Assembly (NCBI RefSeq): GCF_001567585.1 | Contig: NZ_LRQV01000031.1 | Location: forward strand, 1-57,062 | DNA: 57,062 nucleotides | From: Micromonospora rosaria | GTDB lineage: Bacteria; Actinomycetota; Actinomycetes; Mycobacteriales; Micromonosporaceae | Direction: 5' to 3' | Shown: piece after piece, positions 9,601-21,569 of the stretch | Layout: each line of letters opens with the position of its first letter | Position numbering within the stretch: the stretch's first letter is position 1 | Program-made: the position numbers and the translations under genes | Notes under the pieces: generated by a model | What the model saw: the letters and a program-made list of their open reading frames with translations, nothing else | The model's database searches: none | Told to the model about the DNA's origin: nothing

Positions 9601-12600
9601 GAGCAGCCACAGCCGCACCTGCGCGTACGACAACGGCACCCGGTCGGGGCGGGCCACCGGCCGGACCCGGGGCCGGACCTCCTCTCCGCCGGAGGCCCAC
9701 TCGGCCAGGCCCGCCACCGACGGCGACTCGAACACCACCCGCAGCGGCACCTCGACGCCGAGCACCGACCGGATCCGGGCGACCAGCCGCATCGCGAGCA
9801 ACGAATGACCGCCCAGGTCGAAGAAGTTGTCCGTCACCCCGACCGCCGGCAGCCCCAGCACCTCGGCGAAGAGCGTGCCGAGCAGCTCCTGCCGCAGCGT
9901 CGACGGCGCACGGCTCGCGGTCTCGTACACCGGGGCGGGCAGGGCGGCCCGGTCGAGCTTGTTGTTCGCCGTCACCGGGAGCGCGTCGACGACGACGACC
10001 GCGGCCGGCACCATGTACTCCGGCAGCTGCCGCGCCACGTGCTCGCGCACCCCGACGCCGCTGCCCACCACGTAGGCCACCAGGCGTTTCTCCCCGGGCT
10101 CGTCCTCGCGGACGACCACCGCCGCCTGGTCGACGCCGGGCTGCCCGGCGACGACCGCCTCGACCTCGGCCGGCTCGATCCGGAAGCCCCGGATCTTCAC
10201 CTGGTCGTCGGCCCGGCCGACGAACTCCAGCACCCCGGCGGCCGACCAGGAGGCCACGTCACCGGTGCGGTACATCCGCTCGCCGACGCCGGTGAACGGG
10301 TCGGCGACGAACCGTTCCGAGGTCAACGCCGGGCGGTCCAGGTAGCCACGGGCGACTCCGGCACCGGCGACGTACAGCTCGCCCCGGACGCCCGGCGGGA
10401 CGGGCCGCAGCAGGTCGTCGAGGACGTACACCCGGGTGTTGTCCATCGGCCGGCCGATCGGCAGGACCGCACCGACCTGGGCGGGGTCGGTGAACTCCAG
10501 CTGCACGCCGCACAGGGTGATCTCGGTGGGAGCGTAGAGCTGACGGACCCGCAGGCCGGGCAGGGTCTCCAGGACCCGGCGCACCGCGCGCGCGGAGACC
10601 ACGTCACCGCCGGTGAGCACCTCGTGGACACCGGCGAAGACGCCCGGGTCCTCCTCGGCGATCACCCGGAACAGGCCCGCGGTGAGCAGCATGTGGGACA
10701 GCCCGTGCTCGGCGATCAGGGCCCGCAGGGTAGCCGTGTCGAGCTGCCCCTTTGGCGGGACCACCACCCGGCCGCCGGCCAGCAGCGGCGCCCAGAGTTC
10801 GTAGGCGGTGGCGTCGAAGGAGTACGGCGAGACCAGCAGGCTGCGGGCCGGGAAGGTGAAGTCCCAGCAGCTGTCGGTGGCGAGCTGGACGAGGTCGCGG
10901 TGGGTGGTGGCGATGCCCTTGGGGACGCCGGTCGAGCCGGAGGTGAACATGACGTACCCGAGGTTGCCGTCGGTGGTGGCGGTGACCGGGGCGGACGCCG
11001 GCCCGGCGGCGAAGGAGTCGTCGTCGACGATCAGGAGGTCGCCGGTGGTGACGTCGCGGGCGACGTCCGCCCAGTGCCGGTCGGCCAGCAGGGTCACCAC
11101 GTCGTGGTTGCCCAGCACGGTACGCATCCGGGCCGGTGGGGCCTTGGCGTCGAGGGGCAGGTAGGCGCCACCGGCCTTGAGCACGGCCAGCAGGGTGGCG
11201 ACGAGGTCGGTGCAGCGGTCCATCAGCACGGCGACCAGCGAGTCGGGCCCGACACCACGCTCGACGAGCCGGTGCGCGAGACGGTTGGCGCGGGCGTCGA
11301 GCTCGGCGTAGGTCAGGGCGCCCCGGGCGTCGACGGTGGCGACCGCGTCCGGGGTCCGCGCGGCCTGCGCCGCGAAGAGGCCGTGCACGGTACCGGTGGG
11401 CACGTGGCGTGCGGTGTCGTTCCACTCGACCAGCAGCCGGTGGCGCTCGGCGTCGTCGAGGAGGTCGATCGCGCGGACCGGGGTCGCCGGGTCCGTGGTG
11501 ACGGTGCGCAGGACGCGGACGAGCCGCTCGACCAGCGTGACGACGGTGGTGTGGTCGAAGAGGTCGGTGGCGTAGACCGCCCAGCCGGTCAGGCCCGCAG
11601 CGCCGCCGTCGGGGCCAACACGTTCGAGGAGCTGGAAGTCGAGGTCGAACTTGGCGGTCACCGGGCCGGCGGGGACCCGTTCGACGCTGGTGCCGGCGAG
11701 TTCGAGGACGGGTTCGGCGGTGTTCTGCAACGCCACGAAGACCTGGAAGAGCGGGTGCCGGGCCATCGACCGGGCCGGCGCCAACTCCTCCACCAGCCGC
11801 TCGAACGGCACGTCCTGATGCTCGAACGCGGCCAGACCCACCTCCCGGACCCGACCCAACACCTGCGCGAACGTCGGATCACCCGACAGGTCCGTCCGCA
11901 GGACCAGCGTGTTGACGAAGAGCCCCACCAGGTCGTCCAGCGCGTCGTCGGTCCGCCCGGCCACCGGCGTGCCCAGCACGATGTCGTCACCGGCGCCGAG
12001 CCGCGACACCAGCACCGCCACCGCCGCCTGCAGGACCATGAAGACCGTCACGCCCCGCGACCGCGCCAGCGCCACCACAGCCGCGTGCAGGTCCGCCGGG
12101 ATCGCGATGTCCACCCTGCCCCCGGCGTACGACGCCACGGCGGGCCGGGGCCGGTCGACCGGCAGCGTCACCTCCTCCGGTGCGCCCGCCAACGCGGCCC
12201 GCCAGTGGTCCACCTGCCGCTGGAGCAGACCACCCGAGTCCAACAGGTCCCGCTGCCACAGCGTGTAGTCCACGTACTGCACCGGCAACGGCGACCACCC
12301 CGGCGCGCTGCCCTCCCGGCGCGCCGCGTACGCCACCGACAGGTCCCGCCACAACGGCCGCATCGACCAGCCGTCCGCCGCGATGTGGTGCACCGTCAGC
12401 GTCACCAGCCGCGCCCCGCCCGTCACGGGGGCCACGGTCATCCGCACCGGGTACTCCTCGGGAAGGTCCCCGGTCGACGGCGGCTCCAGCACCACCTGAC
12501 GCGGCTCACCGGCCACCGCCGGGTAGACCGTCCGCAGCACCTCGTGCCGCTCGACCACGTCCCGCAGCGCCGCCCGCAGCGCCGGCTCGTCCAGGTCACC

Positions 12601-15600
12601 GGTGACCCGGACCGCGACCGTGATCTCGTACAGCCGTCGCTGTTCGGTCAGCTCACCCAGGAACCACAGCCGCCGCTGCGCGAACGACAGCGGGACGACG
12701 TCGGGCCGGGACACCGGCCGGACCCCGGGCCGGGCCGGCTGGCCAGCGGCGGACCACCGGGCCAGGCCCGCGACCGTCGGCGACTCGAACACCACCCGCA
12801 GCGGCACCTCCACACCGAGCACCGACCGGATCCGGGCGACCAGCCGCATCGCGAGCAACGAATGACCGCCCAGGTCGAAGAAGTTGTCCGTCACCCCGAC
12901 CGCCGCGAGCCCGAGCAGGTCCGCGAAGACGCCGCACAGCAGCTCCTCCCGGGGTGACGACGGGTCCAGCCGGTCGGCGCCGGCGTACACCGGCGCGGGC
13001 AACGCCGCCCGGTCCAGCTTCCCGTTCACCGACAGCGGCAGCGCGTCGAGCTCCACCACGGCGGCCGGCACCAGGTACTCCGGCAGCCGCTGCGCCACCC
13101 GCTCCCGCACCCCGGCGGCGCTGCCCACCACGTAGGCCACCAGGCGCTTCTCGCCGGGGCTGTCCTCGCGGACGACGACCGCGGCCTGCGTGACCCCGGG
13201 CTGCTCGGCGACGACCGCCGCCACCTCGGCCGGCTCGATCCGGAAGCCCCGGATCTTCACCTGGTCGTCGGCCCGGCCCACGAACTCCAGCACCCCGTCC
13301 GGCGACCAGCGCACCACGTCGCCGGTCCGGTACATCCGCCCGCCCGCGACGAACGGGTCGGCGACGAACCGCTGCGCGGTCAGCCCCACCTGACCCAGGT
13401 AGCCCCGGGCCACCCCCGTGCCGGACACGTACAGCTCGCCCGTCACCCCCGGCGGCACGAGCCGCAGCCGGTCGTCCAGCACGTGGACGCGGGTGTTGTC
13501 CAGCGGCCGGCCGATCGGCAGGACCGCACCGACCCCGGCGGGATCGGTGAAGGCGAGCTGACTGGTCGTCACGGTCACCTCGGTCGGACCGTACAGGTGC
13601 CGGACGGTGATCCCCGGCACGGTGTCGAGGACGGCCCGCACCGCACGGGCCGGGACGACGTCCCCGCCGACGAGGACCTCCCGCACCCCGGCGAAGACCG
13701 TCGGGTCCTCCTCGGCGAGGACCCGGAACAGGCCGGCGTTGAGGTTGACCACGTCGACCCCCTGCCCGGCGACCAGCGCGCGCAGGACGGCCGCGTCGAA
13801 CCGGTCGCCCGGCGCGACCACGACCTGCCCGCCGGTGAGCAGCGGCACCCAGATCTCCAGGGTCGCCCCGTCGAACGACTGCCGCGACCGCAGCGGCAGC
13901 CGCAGCGCGTCGCCGGCGGGCCAGCACCGGTCGCGGGCGAAGTTCACCACCGCCCGCTGGGTGATCGCGATGCCCTTGGGCGTGCCCGTCGAACCGGAGG
14001 TGAACATGACGTGCGCCAGGTTGTCCGGGACCGCCGTGCCGGGCGGGCAGGTCCGGGGGCCGTCGTCCGGCAGGGCGGCCAGGTCGGCGGCGGTGAGGGT
14101 CAACACCGGCCCGGCCGCCGCGAGCAGGGACCGCAGGTGCTGCTCGGGATGGTCGGGATCCAGCGGCAGGTACGCGCCGCCGGCTTTCAGCACGGCCAGC
14201 AGCGTCACGACCAGCTCCGCGCTGCGCGGCAGCAGCACGGCGACCAGCGCGTCGGGAACGACGCCCCGGTCCCGCAGCAGCCACGCCAGCCGGTTCGCGT
14301 CGGCATCCAGCGCGGCGTAGGTCAGCCGCCGGTCACCGTCGACGACCGCGACGGCGTCCGGGGCGCGGGCGACCTGCTCGGCGAAGAGCTCGGCGATGGT
14401 CACCTCGGGGACGTCCCGGGCGGTGTCGTTGCGCCGGGTCACCAGCTCGTGCCGCAGGTCACCGTCGAGCACGTCGACCGAGCCGAGGTCCCGGCCGGGT
14501 TCGGTCTCGAGCGCCCGGACGACCGCGGCGGTCGTGGCGCGCAGCACGGCGACGACGACCTCCGGGTCGATCGGGGGTACGGCGTGCACGGTGAACCCGA
14601 AGCCGGTGCCCAGGTCCTCGACCGACACGTCCAGCGGGTAGTTCGTGCGCTCGCGGACCGCGACCAGCTCGAAGCCGACCCCGGTGCCGGTCAGGAACGT
14701 CTCGTTGTAGCGGTAGTTGAACAGCGCGGTGAACAGCGGCGCGGGCGCCGGCACGCCGCTGGCGCGCTGCGCCAGGCCCAGCGGGGCGTGTTCGTGCCCG
14801 AGGGTCTCGGCGAGCTGGGACCGCATCGCCCGGACGGCGTCACCGACGCCGACTCCGGCGACCCGGGCGCGCACCGGGACGGTGTTGATGAACAGGCCGG
14901 GGACCCGGTCGCCGCCCGTCCCGGCCTGCATCCGGCCGAAGAGGACGGTGCCGAACACGACGTCACCCCGACCGGACAGGGCGGCGAGGGCCCGCGACCA
15001 CACCACGTGGAACACCGTCGCCGGGGTGACGCCCAGCGCCCGGGCCGCCGCCCGCATCCGGGCGGCCAGGCCGTCGTCGAGCACCGCCCTGGTGTGCCGG
15101 ACGTCCCGGCCGTCGCCGCGCACGTCGAGCACGCCGAAGGGTGCCGTCGGCTCGGTGACGTCGCCGAGCAGCCGGGTGAAGTAGGCGGTGTGCTCCTCGC
15201 GGCTGACCCCGAGCAGCGCCTGCGCCACGAAGGCCCGGTAGGGCAGCGGCTCCGGCAGGTCGGCGGCGCGGCCGTCGAGGACGGCGCGGGCCTCGGTCAG
15301 CATCACCTCCAGGGTGGTGTGGTCCTGGGTGAGGTGGTGCATCCGCAGCAGCACGTGGGTGCCGTGCACGTGGGCGGCCATCAGCGGCGCGCGACGCAGG
15401 TCCAGCGGCGGCAGCTCCGCGTCCACCAGGTCGACGCCGGCCAGGTCGTCGACCACGGTCACCGGAAGGACCGCGCGGCGGTGGACGACCTGGACGGGGT
15501 GGGCGATGCCCTCCCACTCCAGCGTGGTCCGCAGGATGTCGTGCCGGTCGATGACGACCTGCAGGGCGGCGAGGAAGGCGGCCACCTCCCCGGGTGAGCC

Positions 15601-18600
15601 GAACCCGAGGACGAGCCGCACGACGTACGGGTCGGTCGTGCCCGCGGTCGCGTCGGCGAGCCGGTGGTGGAAGAAGAGCCCTTCCTGCAACGGCCCCAGC
15701 GGGTAGACGTCCGCGACGGCGGCGGCACCACCGTCGACCCCGGCGACCACCGTGGCCAACTCGTCCCGGGACAGCCCGGCCAGGGGAACCATCGTGGGCA
15801 GGACCTCGGAGGCGTCCGGCGGGACGAACGCCTCGGCGACCGCCACCTTTCGGCCACCGGCGACCGCCGCCAGGCGCTGCGGCGTCGGCGCCTCGAACAG
15901 CGTCCGCACGTCGACCGGCACGTCCCGGGACCGCAGCCGTTCGACCAGCGTCACCGCCAGCAGCGAGTGCCCGCCCAGGTGGAAGAAGTCGTCGGTGACG
16001 CCGACCGACGGCAGGCCCAGCACCTCGGCGAAGACGGCACAGATGATCTCCTCGCGCGGCGTCGACGGGCGGCCCCCGGACGTCTCGTAGACCGGCGCCG
16101 GCAGCGCCCGCCGGTCCAGCTTCCCGCTCACCGTCAACGGCAGCGCGTCGAGGGCCACCACCGCCGACGGGACCAGGTAGTCCGGCAGCCGCCGCGCCAG
16201 CTCCGCGCGCACCCCGACGCCGCCGCCCACCACGTACGCCACCAGGCGTTTGTCCCCCGGCGTGTCCTCCCGGACGACGACCGCCGCCCTCGTCACCCCC
16301 GGGCAGGCCGCGACGGCGGCCTCGACCTCGGCGGGTTCGATCCGGAAGCCCCGGATCTTCACCTGCTCGTCGGCGCGCCCGACGAACTCCAGGACCCCCG
16401 CCGCGGTCCACCGCACCCGGTCACCGGTGCGGTACATCCGCTCCCCCACCGCGTACGGGTCGGCGACGAACCGCTGCGCGGTCAGCCCGGCGCGGCCCCG
16501 GTAGCCCCGCGCCACCCCGGTACCCGCCACGTACAGCTCACCGGGCACCCCCGGCGGAACCGGCTGGAGCATCCCGTCCAGCACGTAGACCCGGGTGTTC
16601 CAGAAGGGCAGCCCGATCGGCACCGGCCCGGCCGGGACCGGCTCGCCGGGTTCCAGCCGGTGGTCGAGGCAGTTCACGGTCAGCTCGGTCGGGCCGTACG
16701 CGTTGACGACCAGCACGTCCGGGTGCCGCTCCCGCCAGCCGGCCAGGGCCTCACCGGTCAGCGCCTCACCACCGACGAGCAGGGCACGACGCGGCGAGAC
16801 CTGCTCGGGCAGGGTGCCGAGCAGGGCCAGGTGCGACGGGGTGACCTTCATGAAGTCGGCGCCCGCCGTGCGCGCGTCGTCGTCGTGCAGCTCCGCCAGG
16901 TGCACCGTCCCACCGGAGATCAGCGGCGTGTAGAGGGCGGTGACGGTGAGGTCGAAGGCGACCGAGGAGTGCACCAGCGCGGTGCCGTCCACCCCGGGGT
17001 AGACGGTCCGGGCCCGGCACAGGTAGGCGGCGAGGTTGCGGTGCTCGACGACGACGCCCTTGGGTCGGCCGGTGGACCCGGAGGTGTAGATGACGTAGGC
17101 GGCGTGCGCCGGGCGCAGACCCCGGTCACCGACCGGGCCGGTGCCCAGTCCCGCCAGGTCGGTGGGGCCGACGCCACCCGGGACCGGACGGTCGCTGAAC
17201 ACCACGGCCGGTGCGGCGTCCGCGATGGTGTCCAGGACCCGCTGTTCCGGGTGGCCGGGGTCCAGCGGCAGCAGCGTCCCGCCGGCCTTGAACACCCCCA
17301 GCAGGGCGGCCACGAGGTCGCGGCCCCGCTCCATCCACACCGCCACCAGGGACTCCGGGCCGACGCCCCGGTCGACCAGCAACCGGGCCACCTGGTTGGC
17401 CCGCGCGTCCAGCTCGGTGTAGGTCAGCGCGCCCCGGCGGTCGGTCACGGCGACGGCCGTCGGGGTCCGTGTCACTTGGTCGGCGAAGAGCTCGGTCACG
17501 GTGGTGGCGGGCACGACGCGGGCCGTCCGGTTGCGTCGTACCAGCAGCTCGTGGCGTTCGGCCGCGTCGAGCAGGTCGATCCGGCCGACCGGCCGTGACG
17601 GGTCGGCGCTGACCGCGTCCAGCACCCGCACGAGCCGGGTGACGATCCCCTGCGCGGTGTGCCGGTCGAACAGGTCGGCCGCGTAGAGCAGCCCGCCGCC
17701 CAGCCCGCCCTTCTCGTCGAACTGGAAGCTGAGGTCGAACTTGGCCCCCAGGTCGCCCGGGGGCAGGGCCTCAACCCGGAGGCCGGTGAGGTCGGGCAGC
17801 ACCTCGGGGGCGCTCTGGAGCACCACCATGACCTGGAACAGCGGGTGCCGGGCCAGCGACCGTACCGGCGACAGCTCCTCGACGAGCCGCTCGAACGGCA
17901 GGTCCTGGTGCTCGAACGCGCCCAGCCCGGCCTCCCGGACCCGGCCGAGGACCTCCGCGAAGGACGGGTTGCCGGCGAGGTCGGTGCGCAGCACGAGGGT
18001 GTTGACGAACGATCCGACGAGGTCGTCGAGGGCGGGGTCGGTGCGCCCGGCGACCGGGGTGCCGATCGGCAGGTCCGGGCCCGCGCCGAGCCGGGCCAGC
18101 AGCACGGCGACCGCCGCGTGCAGCACCATGAACATCGTCACGCCGTGCGATCCGGCCAGCGCGGTCAGTCTCGCGTGCAGGCCGGCCGGCACGTCGATCG
18201 GGACCAGCCCACCCCGGTGTGACGGCACCGCCGGGCGGGGCCGGTCGACGGGCAGCGGCACCTCCTCGGGAAGATCCGCCAGGGCGTCGCGCCAGTAGGC
18301 GACCTGCCGGGCGTACAGGTCCCCGGACAGCAGCTCCCGCTGCCACAGGGTGTAGTCGACGTACTGCACCGGCAGCGGCGTCCAACCCGGCTCGCGCCCC
18401 TGCCGCCGTGCCGCGTACGCCGTCGACAGGTCCCGCCACAGCAGCCCCATCGACCAGCCGTCCCCGGCGATGTGCCGCACCGTCAGCGCCAGCACGTGCT
18501 CCCGGTCGCCCACCGGGGTCAGGGTGGCCCGCAGCGGCAGGTCCCCCGCCCCGTCGAAGGGGTCCGGCGGCGTCTCGACGACCCGCTGGTAGGGCTCACC

Positions 18601-20469
18601 GGCCACCACCGGGTACACCGTGCGCAGCGCCTCGTGCCGGTCGATCACGTCCCGCAGGGCGGCTCGGAGCGCCGCCACGTCCAGCTCGCCGACCAGCCGC
18701 ACCGCGCTCGGGATGTCGTACAGGCCGTCCGACCCGGTCAGCTCGCCGAGGAACCACAACCGCCGCTGCGCGAACGACAGCGGCACGATCCTCGGCCGGG
18801 TCCGCCCACCGGCGCCGGCCCAGGCCGCCAGCGCGGCGACCGTCGGGTGGTCGAAGACCACCCGCAACGGCACCTCGACACCGAGCGCCGAGCGCACGTC
18901 GCCCACCAGCCGCGCCGCCAGCGGCGAGTCACCACCCAGGTCGAAGAAGCTGTCCGTCGTGCCGACCGACGCCCGTCCGAGCACCTGGCCGACGAGCGCG
19001 CACAGCACCTCCTCCAGCGGCGACGACGGGCCAGAGCCGGCGGTCCCGGACCCCGGCGCCGGCCCGGCCGGGCGCTCCTGCGCGCCGTCGACCGGCCGCA
19101 GGCTCTCCCCGGGACGCCCGGTGTCGGTGCGTCCGTCGACGACCGGCGGCGTCCCGGCCGGGACCGCCGCGACGATCGCGGCCTGCGGGGCCTGCGGCTC
19201 GGCGGCGGCCAACCGGTCCAGCACACCCACGAACCCCTCGGCGTGCGCCGCGAGCGCGGCCCCGGTGTAGAGCGCGGGATTCGCCGCCAGGTCGAGGCGC
19301 AGCCCCGCACCGACCCCACGCCGGTCCTGGACGACGAACGACACGTCGTCGACCGGCCCGTCGGTGATGCTCCGGACGGTGGCCCGCGCTCCTGCGAAGG
19401 CGATCCCGTCCGAGTCCGGCACCACGTCGACCAGCGGCCCGTAGAGCCGACGGTCGGGGTGTACCGCGCCCCGGTCGCGGCTCATCCGCTCGATCCCGTA
19501 CCGCTGGTGGCGCAGCGCCTCGGCGAGCCGGTCGCCGGTGTGCCGCAGCAGCCCGGCGACGGACCCTGCGGGGTCGACGGTGAGCCGGACCGGCAGCACG
19601 GTCGAGACCGCGCCGGCGGTGGCCGCCACCTCGTCGCCGTACCGGACCGGCACCGGCACGCCGAGCACGACCTCCCGGGCGCCGGTGCTGCGCGCCAGGT
19701 AGAGGGCGGTCGCCGCGAGCACGACGGCGGACCACCGGACGCCGTGCCGGTGGGCGCCCTCGAACAGCCGGTCCGTGTGCGCGACCGACAACTTTCGGAC
19801 GTGCCGCAGGCGTACACCGCCCGCCGAGGCCATCCGGCCGGCGAGGGTGACCGGCTCCGCGAGGCCGGCGAGCCGGTCGCGCCAGTAGCGCCGGTCCTCT
19901 GCGAACCGGGCGCTGCGGTGGTAGGCCTCCTGCGCGGTCAGCAGAGCGCCCAGGCCGGGCAGCGGGGCGCCGGGGTCACCGCCGGTGACCAGCGCGGTGT
20001 AGAGCGCGGCCAGCCGGCGCACGGTGACCAGGGCGCCGGGGCCGTCCTGCACGCAGCGGTGCCCGACCCTGGCCCAGTAGAAGCGGTCGCCGCCGGCCTG
20101 GAAGAGGGTCGTCGTGACGTTGGGGCCGGTCGCCAGGTCCACGGGCCGGCCGACCTCGTCGCGGGTGTGCCGCAGGACGGCCTGCCACGGGTCGGCCTCG
20201 CCGCTGACGTCGAGCGTCCGCACCGGGGCGGCGGCACCGAGGAACTGCCGGGGACCGTCCGGGGTCTCGACGATCCGCAGCCGGGTCGTCTCGTCCTCGG
20301 CGATCAGCAGCTCGGCGGCCCGGCGGAACAGCGGGACGTCGACCGGGCCGTGGATCTCGACGACCTCACCGCGCCAGTACTCGACGCCGTCCCGACGGAG
20401 CCGGTGGACGAACCACATGCCCTCCTGCGCATCGGTCAACCGAAGGGTTCGCTCACGAGCAACAGTCAC
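6610..20469 (-). CDS. NRPS1: C-T | C-A-T | C-A-T | C-A-T | C-A-T
   Basis: 4619 residues. The GTG at 20469 is preferred over GTG 20478 because AGGAG sits 8 nt upstream of it. Domains: EntF/DhbF-like C with HRCVQDG (~136) in place of HHxxxDG; T (LGGDSPLA, ~514) with no A domain; C with RHIAGDG (~667), A (~1133), T (~1501); C with HHLTQDH (~1712), A (~2158), T (~2536); C with HHIAADG (~2695), A (~3178), T (~3556); C with HHIAGDG (~3729), A (~4197), T (~4561). My pocket readings are D-L-T-K-L-G-A-V-N (Asx), D-G-L-N-L-G-L-V-T (unclear), D-A-Y-L-L-G-L-L-C (last positions like hydroxyphenylglycine codes; core reads YAPTE) and D-A-W-T-V-A-A-V-C (Phe). There is no E or TE domain. The C-terminus ends in a [11 protein letters not shown] tail, possibly a docking element. 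The first C type fits an aryl-acid cap donated in trans. Confidence 0.95.
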   Translation of the reverse strand: MTVARERTLRLTDAQEGMWFVHRLRRDGVEYWRGEVVEIHGPVDVPLFRRAAELLIAEDETTRLRIVETPDGPRQFLGAAAPVRTLDVSGEADPWQAVLRHTRDEVGRPVDLATGPNVTTTLFQAGGDRFYWARVGHRCVQDGPGALVTVRRLAALYTALVTGGDPGAPLPGLGALLTAQEAYHRSARFAEDRRYWRDRLAGLAEPVTLAGRMASAGGVRLRHVRKLSVAHTDRLFEGAHRHGVRWSAVVLAATALYLARSTGAREVVLGVPVPVRYGDEVAATAGAVSTVLPVRLTVDPAGSVAGLLRHTGDRLAEALRHQRYGIERMSRDRGAVHPDRRLYGPLVDVVPDSDGIAFAGARATVRSITDGPVDDVSFVVQDRRGVGAGLRLDLAANPALYTGAALAAHAEGFVGVLDRLAAAEPQAPQAAIVAAVPAGTPPVVDGRTDTGRPGESLRPVDGAQERPAGPAPGSGTAGSGPSSPLEEVLCALVGQVLGRASVGTTDSFFDLGGDSPLAARLVGDVRSALGVEVPLRVVFDHPTVAALAAWAGAGGRTRPRIVPLSFAQRRLWFLGELTGSDGLYDIPSAVRLVGELDVAALRAALRDVIDRHEALRTVYPVVAGEPYQRVVETPPDPFDGAGDLPLRATLTPVGDREHVLALTVRHIAGDGWSMGLLWRDLSTAYAARRQGREPGWTPLPVQYVDYTLWQRELLSGDLYARQVAYWRDALADLPEEVPLPVDRPRPAVPSHRGGLVPIDVPAGLHARLTALAGSHGVTMFMVLHAAVAVLLARLGAGPDLPIGTPVAGRTDPALDDLVGSFVNTLVLRTDLAGNPSFAEVLGRVREAGLGAFEHQDLPFERLVEELSPVRSLARHPLFQVMVVLQSAPEVLPDLTGLRVEALPPGDLGAKFDLSFQFDEKGGLGGGLLYAADLFDRHTAQGIVTRLVRVLDAVSADPSRPVGRIDLLDAAERHELLVRRNRTARVVPATTVTELFADQVTRTPTAVAVTDRRGALTYTELDARANQVARLLVDRGVGPESLVAVWMERGRDLVAALLGVFKAGGTLLPLDPGHPEQRVLDTIADAAPAVVFSDRPVPGGVGPTDLAGLGTGPVGDRGLRPAHAAYVIYTSGSTGRPKGVVVEHRNLAAYLCRARTVYPGVDGTALVHSSVAFDLTVTALYTPLISGGTVHLAELHDDDARTAGADFMKVTPSHLALLGTLPEQVSPRRALLVGGEALTGEALAGWRERHPDVLVVNAYGPTELTVNCLDHRLEPGEPVPAGPVPIGLPFWNTRVYVLDGMLQPVPPGVPGELYVAGTGVARGYRGRAGLTAQRFVADPYAVGERMYRTGDRVRWTAAGVLEFVGRADEQVKIRGFRIEPAEVEAAVAACPGVTRAAVVVREDTPGDKRLVAYVVGGGVGVRAELARRLPDYLVPSAVVALDALPLTVSGKLDRRALPAPVYETSGGRPSTPREEIICAVFAEVLGLPSVGVTDDFFHLGGHSLLAVTLVERLRSRDVPVDVRTLFEAPTPQRLAAVAGGRKVAVAEAFVPPDASEVLPTMVPLAGLSRDELATVVAGVDGGAAAVADVYPLGPLQEGLFFHHRLADATAGTTDPYVVRLVLGFGSPGEVAAFLAALQVVIDRHDILRTTLEWEGIAHPVQVVHRRAVLPVTVVDDLAGVDLVDAELPPLDLRRAPLMAAHVHGTHVLLRMHHLTQDHTTLEVMLTEARAVLDGRAADLPEPLPYRAFVAQALLGVSREEHTAYFTRLLGDVTEPTAPFGVLDVRGDGRDVRHTRAVLDDGLAARMRAAARALGVTPATVFHVVWSRALAALSGRGDVVFGTVLFGRMQAGTGGDRVPGLFINTVPVRARVAGVGVGDAVRAMRSQLAETLGHEHAPLGLAQRASGVPAPAPLFTALFNYRYNETFLTGTGVGFELVAVRERTNYPLDVSVEDLGTGFGFTVHAVPPIDPEVVVAVLRATTAAVVRALETEPGRDLGSVDVLDGDLRHELVTRRNDTARDVPEVTIAELFAEQVARAPDAVAVVDGDRRLTYAALDADANRLAWLLRDRGVVPDALVAVLLPRSAELVVTLLAVLKAGGAYLPLDPDHPEQHLRSLLAAAGPVLTLTAADLAALPDDGPRTCPPGTAVPDNLAHVMFTSGSTGTPKGIAITQRAVVNFARDRCWPAGDALRLPLRSRQSFDGATLEIWVPLLTGGQVVVAPGDRFDAAVLRALVAGQGVDVVNLNAGLFRVLAEEDPTVFAGVREVLVGGDVVPARAVRAVLDTVPGITVRHLYGPTEVTVTTSQLAFTDPAGVGAVLPIGRPLDNTRVHVLDDRLRLVPPGVTGELYVSGTGVARGYLGQVGLTAQRFVADPFVAGGRMYRTGDVVRWSPDGVLEFVGRADDQVKIRGFRIEPAEVAAVVAEQPGVTQAAVVVREDSPGEKRLVAYVVGSAAGVRERVAQRLPEYLVPAAVVELDALPLSVNGKLDRAALPAPVYAGADRLDPSSPREELLCGVFADLLGLAAVGVTDNFFDLGGHSLLAMRLVARIRSVLGVEVPLRVVFESPTVAGLARWSAAGQPARPGVRPVSRPDVVPLSFAQRRLWFLGELTEQRRLYEITVAVRVTGDLDEPALRAALRDVVERHEVLRTVYPAVAGEPRQVVLEPPSTGDLPEEYPVRMTVAPVTGGARLVTLTVHHIAADGWSMRPLWRDLSVAYAARREGSAPGWSPLPVQYVDYTLWQRDLLDSGGLLQRQVDHWRAALAGAPEEVTLPVDRPRPAVASYAGGRVDIAIPADLHAAVVALARSRGVTVFMVLQAAVAVLVSRLGAGDDIVLGTPVAGRTDDALDDLVGLFVNTLVLRTDLSGDPTFAQVLGRVREVGLAAFEHQDVPFERLVEELAPARSMARHPLFQVFVALQNTAEPVLELAGTSVERVPAGPVTAKFDLDFQLLERVGPDGGAAGLTGWAVYATDLFDHTTVVTLVERLVRVLRTVTTDPATPVRAIDLLDDAERHRLLVEWNDTARHVPTGTVHGLFAAQAARTPDAVATVDARGALTYAELDARANRLAHRLVERGVGPDSLVAVLMDRCTDLVATLLAVLKAGGAYLPLDAKAPPARMRTVLGNHDVVTLLADRHWADVARDVTTGDLLIVDDDSFAAGPASAPVTATTDGNLGYVMFTSGSTGVPKGIATTHRDLVQLATDSCWDFTFPARSLLVSPYSFDATAYELWAPLLAGGRVVVPPKGQLDTATLRALIAEHGLSHMLLTAGLFRVIAEEDPGVFAGVHEVLTGGDVVSARAVRRVLETLPGLRVRQLYAPTEITLCGVQLEFTDPAQVGAVLPIGRPMDNTRVYVLDDLLRPVPPGVRGELYVAGAGVARGYLDRPALTSERFVADPFTGVGERMYRTGDVASWSAAGVLEFVGRADDQVKIRGFRIEPAEVEAVVAGQPGVDQAAVVVREDEPGEKRLVAYVVGSGVGVREHVARQLPEYMVPAAVVVVDALPVTANNKLDRAALPAPVYETASRAPSTLRQELLGTLFAEVLGLPAVGVTDNFFDLGGHSLLAMRLVARIRSVLGVEVPLRVVFESPSVAGLAEWASGGEEVRPRVRPVARPDRVPLSYAQVRLWLLNQIDGGSAYNSSFVLRLTGDLDVAALRAALRDVVDRHEVLRTVFPAVDGEPHQAVLDDPPAALTEIGAEEITAAAEHAFDLATEAPLRASLAATGEREHVLVLAMHHIAGDGWSMGPLWRDLSTAYRARRQGSAPGWSPLPVQYVDYTLWQRDLLDSGGLLQRQVDHWRRVLAGAPQELTLPFDRPRPAVASYAGGVTPVEIPADLHAALAGLARSQGVTMFMVLQAAVAVLLSRLGAGDDIVLGTPVAGRTDDALDDLVGFFVNTLVLRTDLSGDPTFAQVLGRVREVGLAAFEHQDVPFERLVEELAPARSMARHPLFQVVLALHNNAEPVLDLPGLRIDPLTPGGRSAKLDLNVQLTERFDQAGAPAGLTGGIVYAAELFDGSTVDMIVAGLLRVLRTVVADPDRHAGRIDLLDDAQRNRLLDRGRGPTRDVPPATVPELFGGHARRTPDAVAVVQGPEQLTYDELDRRANRFAHLLADCGVGLDDLVALVLPRSIDLVVAVLGAMKAGAAYVPVDPGYPAERIDRLLTGLKPAMVVDDRRTVTRTGDYPDTAPAVGLLPEHAAYVIFTSGSTGAPKGVVVSHRGIADLVAAQVDHLGIDGGSRVAQVFSPSFDASVWEMCGALLTGATLVLGPPDSPYEVLTDGAAGITHATVTPSALAALPADTVRVPTLVVAGEACPAELVAARSPGRRMINAYGPTETTVCATISDPLHGDGPVPIGRPITGTRVYVLDDRLRLVPPGVAGELYVSGAGLARGYLGQAALTTLRFVADPYTPGGRMYRTGDVVRWTPGEVLEFVGRSDDQVKIRGFRVEPAEVEAVVAEHVGVTRAAVVAREDAAAGTRLVAYVVGSAAGVRDFVARRLPDHMVPSAVVELDAFPLTANGKIDREALPAPGFTATGRGPSSPREEALCAIFAEVLGLPAVGVEDSFFDLGGHSLLAMRVASRVRSTLGVEMPIRTLFQSPTVERLAADLGSAPRARPALRRMRRPEEAS
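8636..8815. repeat. 180-bp near-identical C-domain segment, copy 1
   Basis: This stretch of the fifth C domain of NRPS1 matches 11741-11920 with a single visible mismatch (at 8687/11792). The match runs in register at an offset of 3105 bp, about one module. The surrounding modules are clearly more diverged, which points to recent gene conversion or module duplication. Confidence 0.85.
11741..11920. repeat. 180-bp near-identical C-domain segment, copy 2
   Basis: Partner of 8636-8815, located in the fourth C domain of NRPS1. Further near-identical patches occur at about 9100-9200 versus 12205-12305 and 9765-9840 versus 12825-12900, so these two modules share several homogenised blocks. Confidence 0.85.
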
Positions 20470-20540
20470 GCGATGCACTCCTGGCGTAGTGTCCGGGGCC
20501 TGACCTGTCTGTGATGCTTCGCGCCGCCGCCCGGAGCGAA

Positions 20541-20580
20541 CAACGGCGAATCCCGCCGTTACGCCGTGACGCCGGACCGG
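20541..20580 (-). promoter_or_regulatory. conserved GTAACGG motif upstream of NRPS1
   Basis: Read on the minus strand this contains GTCACGGCGTAACGGCGGG, about 90 nt upstream of the NRPS1 start. It matches sites ahead of the neuB-like operon and the NRPS2/NRPS3 operon (consensus GTSACSGCNGTAACGGYGG, with a one-base shorter spacer here). It lies in the only gap (20470-20584) between the quinone oxidoreductase gene and NRPS1. This suggests NRPS1 has its own regulated promoter rather than depending on readthrough. The binding protein is unknown; the LuxR-type regulator in this window is the obvious candidate. Confidence 0.5.
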
Positions 20581-20584
20581 CGGG

Positions 20585-21553
20585 TCACGGGATCAGCAGC
20601 AGCTTCCCGCTCGTGCGCCGCGACTCGAGGGCGGCGTGCGCGGACGCCGCCGCCCCGAGGGCGTACCGGCCACCGATCCGCAGGTCGATGACACCGTCGG
20701 CGAGCCACCGCAGCACCTGCCCCGCCCGGCCGAGCAGTTCGGCCCGATCGGCGGTGTAGTGGACGAGGTTGGGCCGGGTCAGGTAGACCGAACCGGCCTC
20801 GTTGAGCCGCTGCGGCGCCACCGGCGCGACGAATCCGCTGGACTGGCCGAAGAGCGCCAGCGTGCCCCGGGGGCGCAGGCTGGCGAGGCTCGCGTCGAAG
20901 GTGGCCCGGCCGACCCCGTCGTAGACGGCCGCCGCCCCCGCCCCCGAGGTGAGCCCCCGCACCCGGGCGGCCAGGTCCTCGCCCGGGTGCAGCACGTGGT
21001 CGGCCCCGGCCGCCGCGGCCAGCCGCATCTTGTCCGGTGTGGAGGCCACGGCGACGACGCTCGCCCCCCGCAGCTTGGCCACCTGCACCAGGAGCAGTCC
21101 CACACCCCCCGCCGCGGCGTGCACGACGACGGTGTCACCCCGCGCGATCCGGTAGGTGTCGTGCGTCAGGTAGTGCGCGGTCATGCCCTGCAGGACGACC
21201 CCCGCCGCCTGCTCCAAGGACACCCCGTCCGGTACGGGCACCGTCCGGGCGGCGGGCAGCACCACCCGCTCGGCGTAGCTGCCGCCGGTGCCGTCGACCC
21301 AGGCCACCCGGTCACCCGCGCCGACCTCGGTGACCCCGGCGCCGACGGCCTCGACGACTCCCGCGCCGTCGAGGCCGGGCACGACCGGCAGCGGCCCCGG
21401 GTAGAGCCCCGACCGCACGTACACGTCGTGGAAGTTGACGCCGCACGCCCGCACCGCGACCGCCACCTCACCGGGGCCCGGCACCGGATCGGGCCGGATC
21501 TCCGTCCGGAGCACCTCGCTGCCGCCGTGCTCCCGCGCGGTCACGACCCGCAT
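20585..21553 (-). CDS. zinc-independent quinone oxidoreductase (MDR family)
   Basis: 322 residues, ATG start. It is an NADPH:quinone oxidoreductase/crotonyl-CoA-reductase-type medium-chain reductase. Evidence is the N-terminal GroES-like region ([27 protein letters not shown]) and the Rossmann motif [15 protein letters not shown] near residues 145-160, with no structural or catalytic zinc cysteines. Such enzymes reduce quinones or conjugated carbonyls with NADPH. It is the last gene of the six-gene operon starting with the neuB-like gene, 16 nt after the aminotransferase. It probably carries out an enone or keto reduction on the building block made there. The exact substrate cannot be read from sequence. 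Confidence 0.9.
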   Translation of the reverse strand: MRVVTAREHGGSEVLRTEIRPDPVPGPGEVAVAVRACGVNFHDVYVRSGLYPGPLPVVPGLDGAGVVEAVGAGVTEVGAGDRVAWVDGTGGSYAERVVLPAARTVPVPDGVSLEQAAGVVLQGMTAHYLTHDTYRIARGDTVVVHAAAGGVGLLLVQVAKLRGASVVAVASTPDKMRLAAAAGADHVLHPGEDLAARVRGLTSGAGAAAVYDGVGRATFDASLASLRPRGTLALFGQSSGFVAPVAPQRLNEAGSVYLTRPNLVHYTADRAELLGRAGQVLRWLADGVIDLRIGGRYALGAAASAHAALESRRTSGKLLLIP

Positions 21554-21569
21554 GGACGTCCCACCCCCG

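Noticed and set aside
6994..12957. A 1987-residue plus-strand open frame opposite NRPS1, and similar ones at 32764-37335 and 37849-42003
   Set aside because: They mirror the coding strand with the low-complexity composition of antisense frames in GC-rich genes, carry no domain motifs and lack ribosome-binding sites.
20470..20478. GTG 20478 as the NRPS1 start
   Set aside because: The AGGAG overlaps this codon, while GTG 20469 lies at the proper 8-nt spacing.
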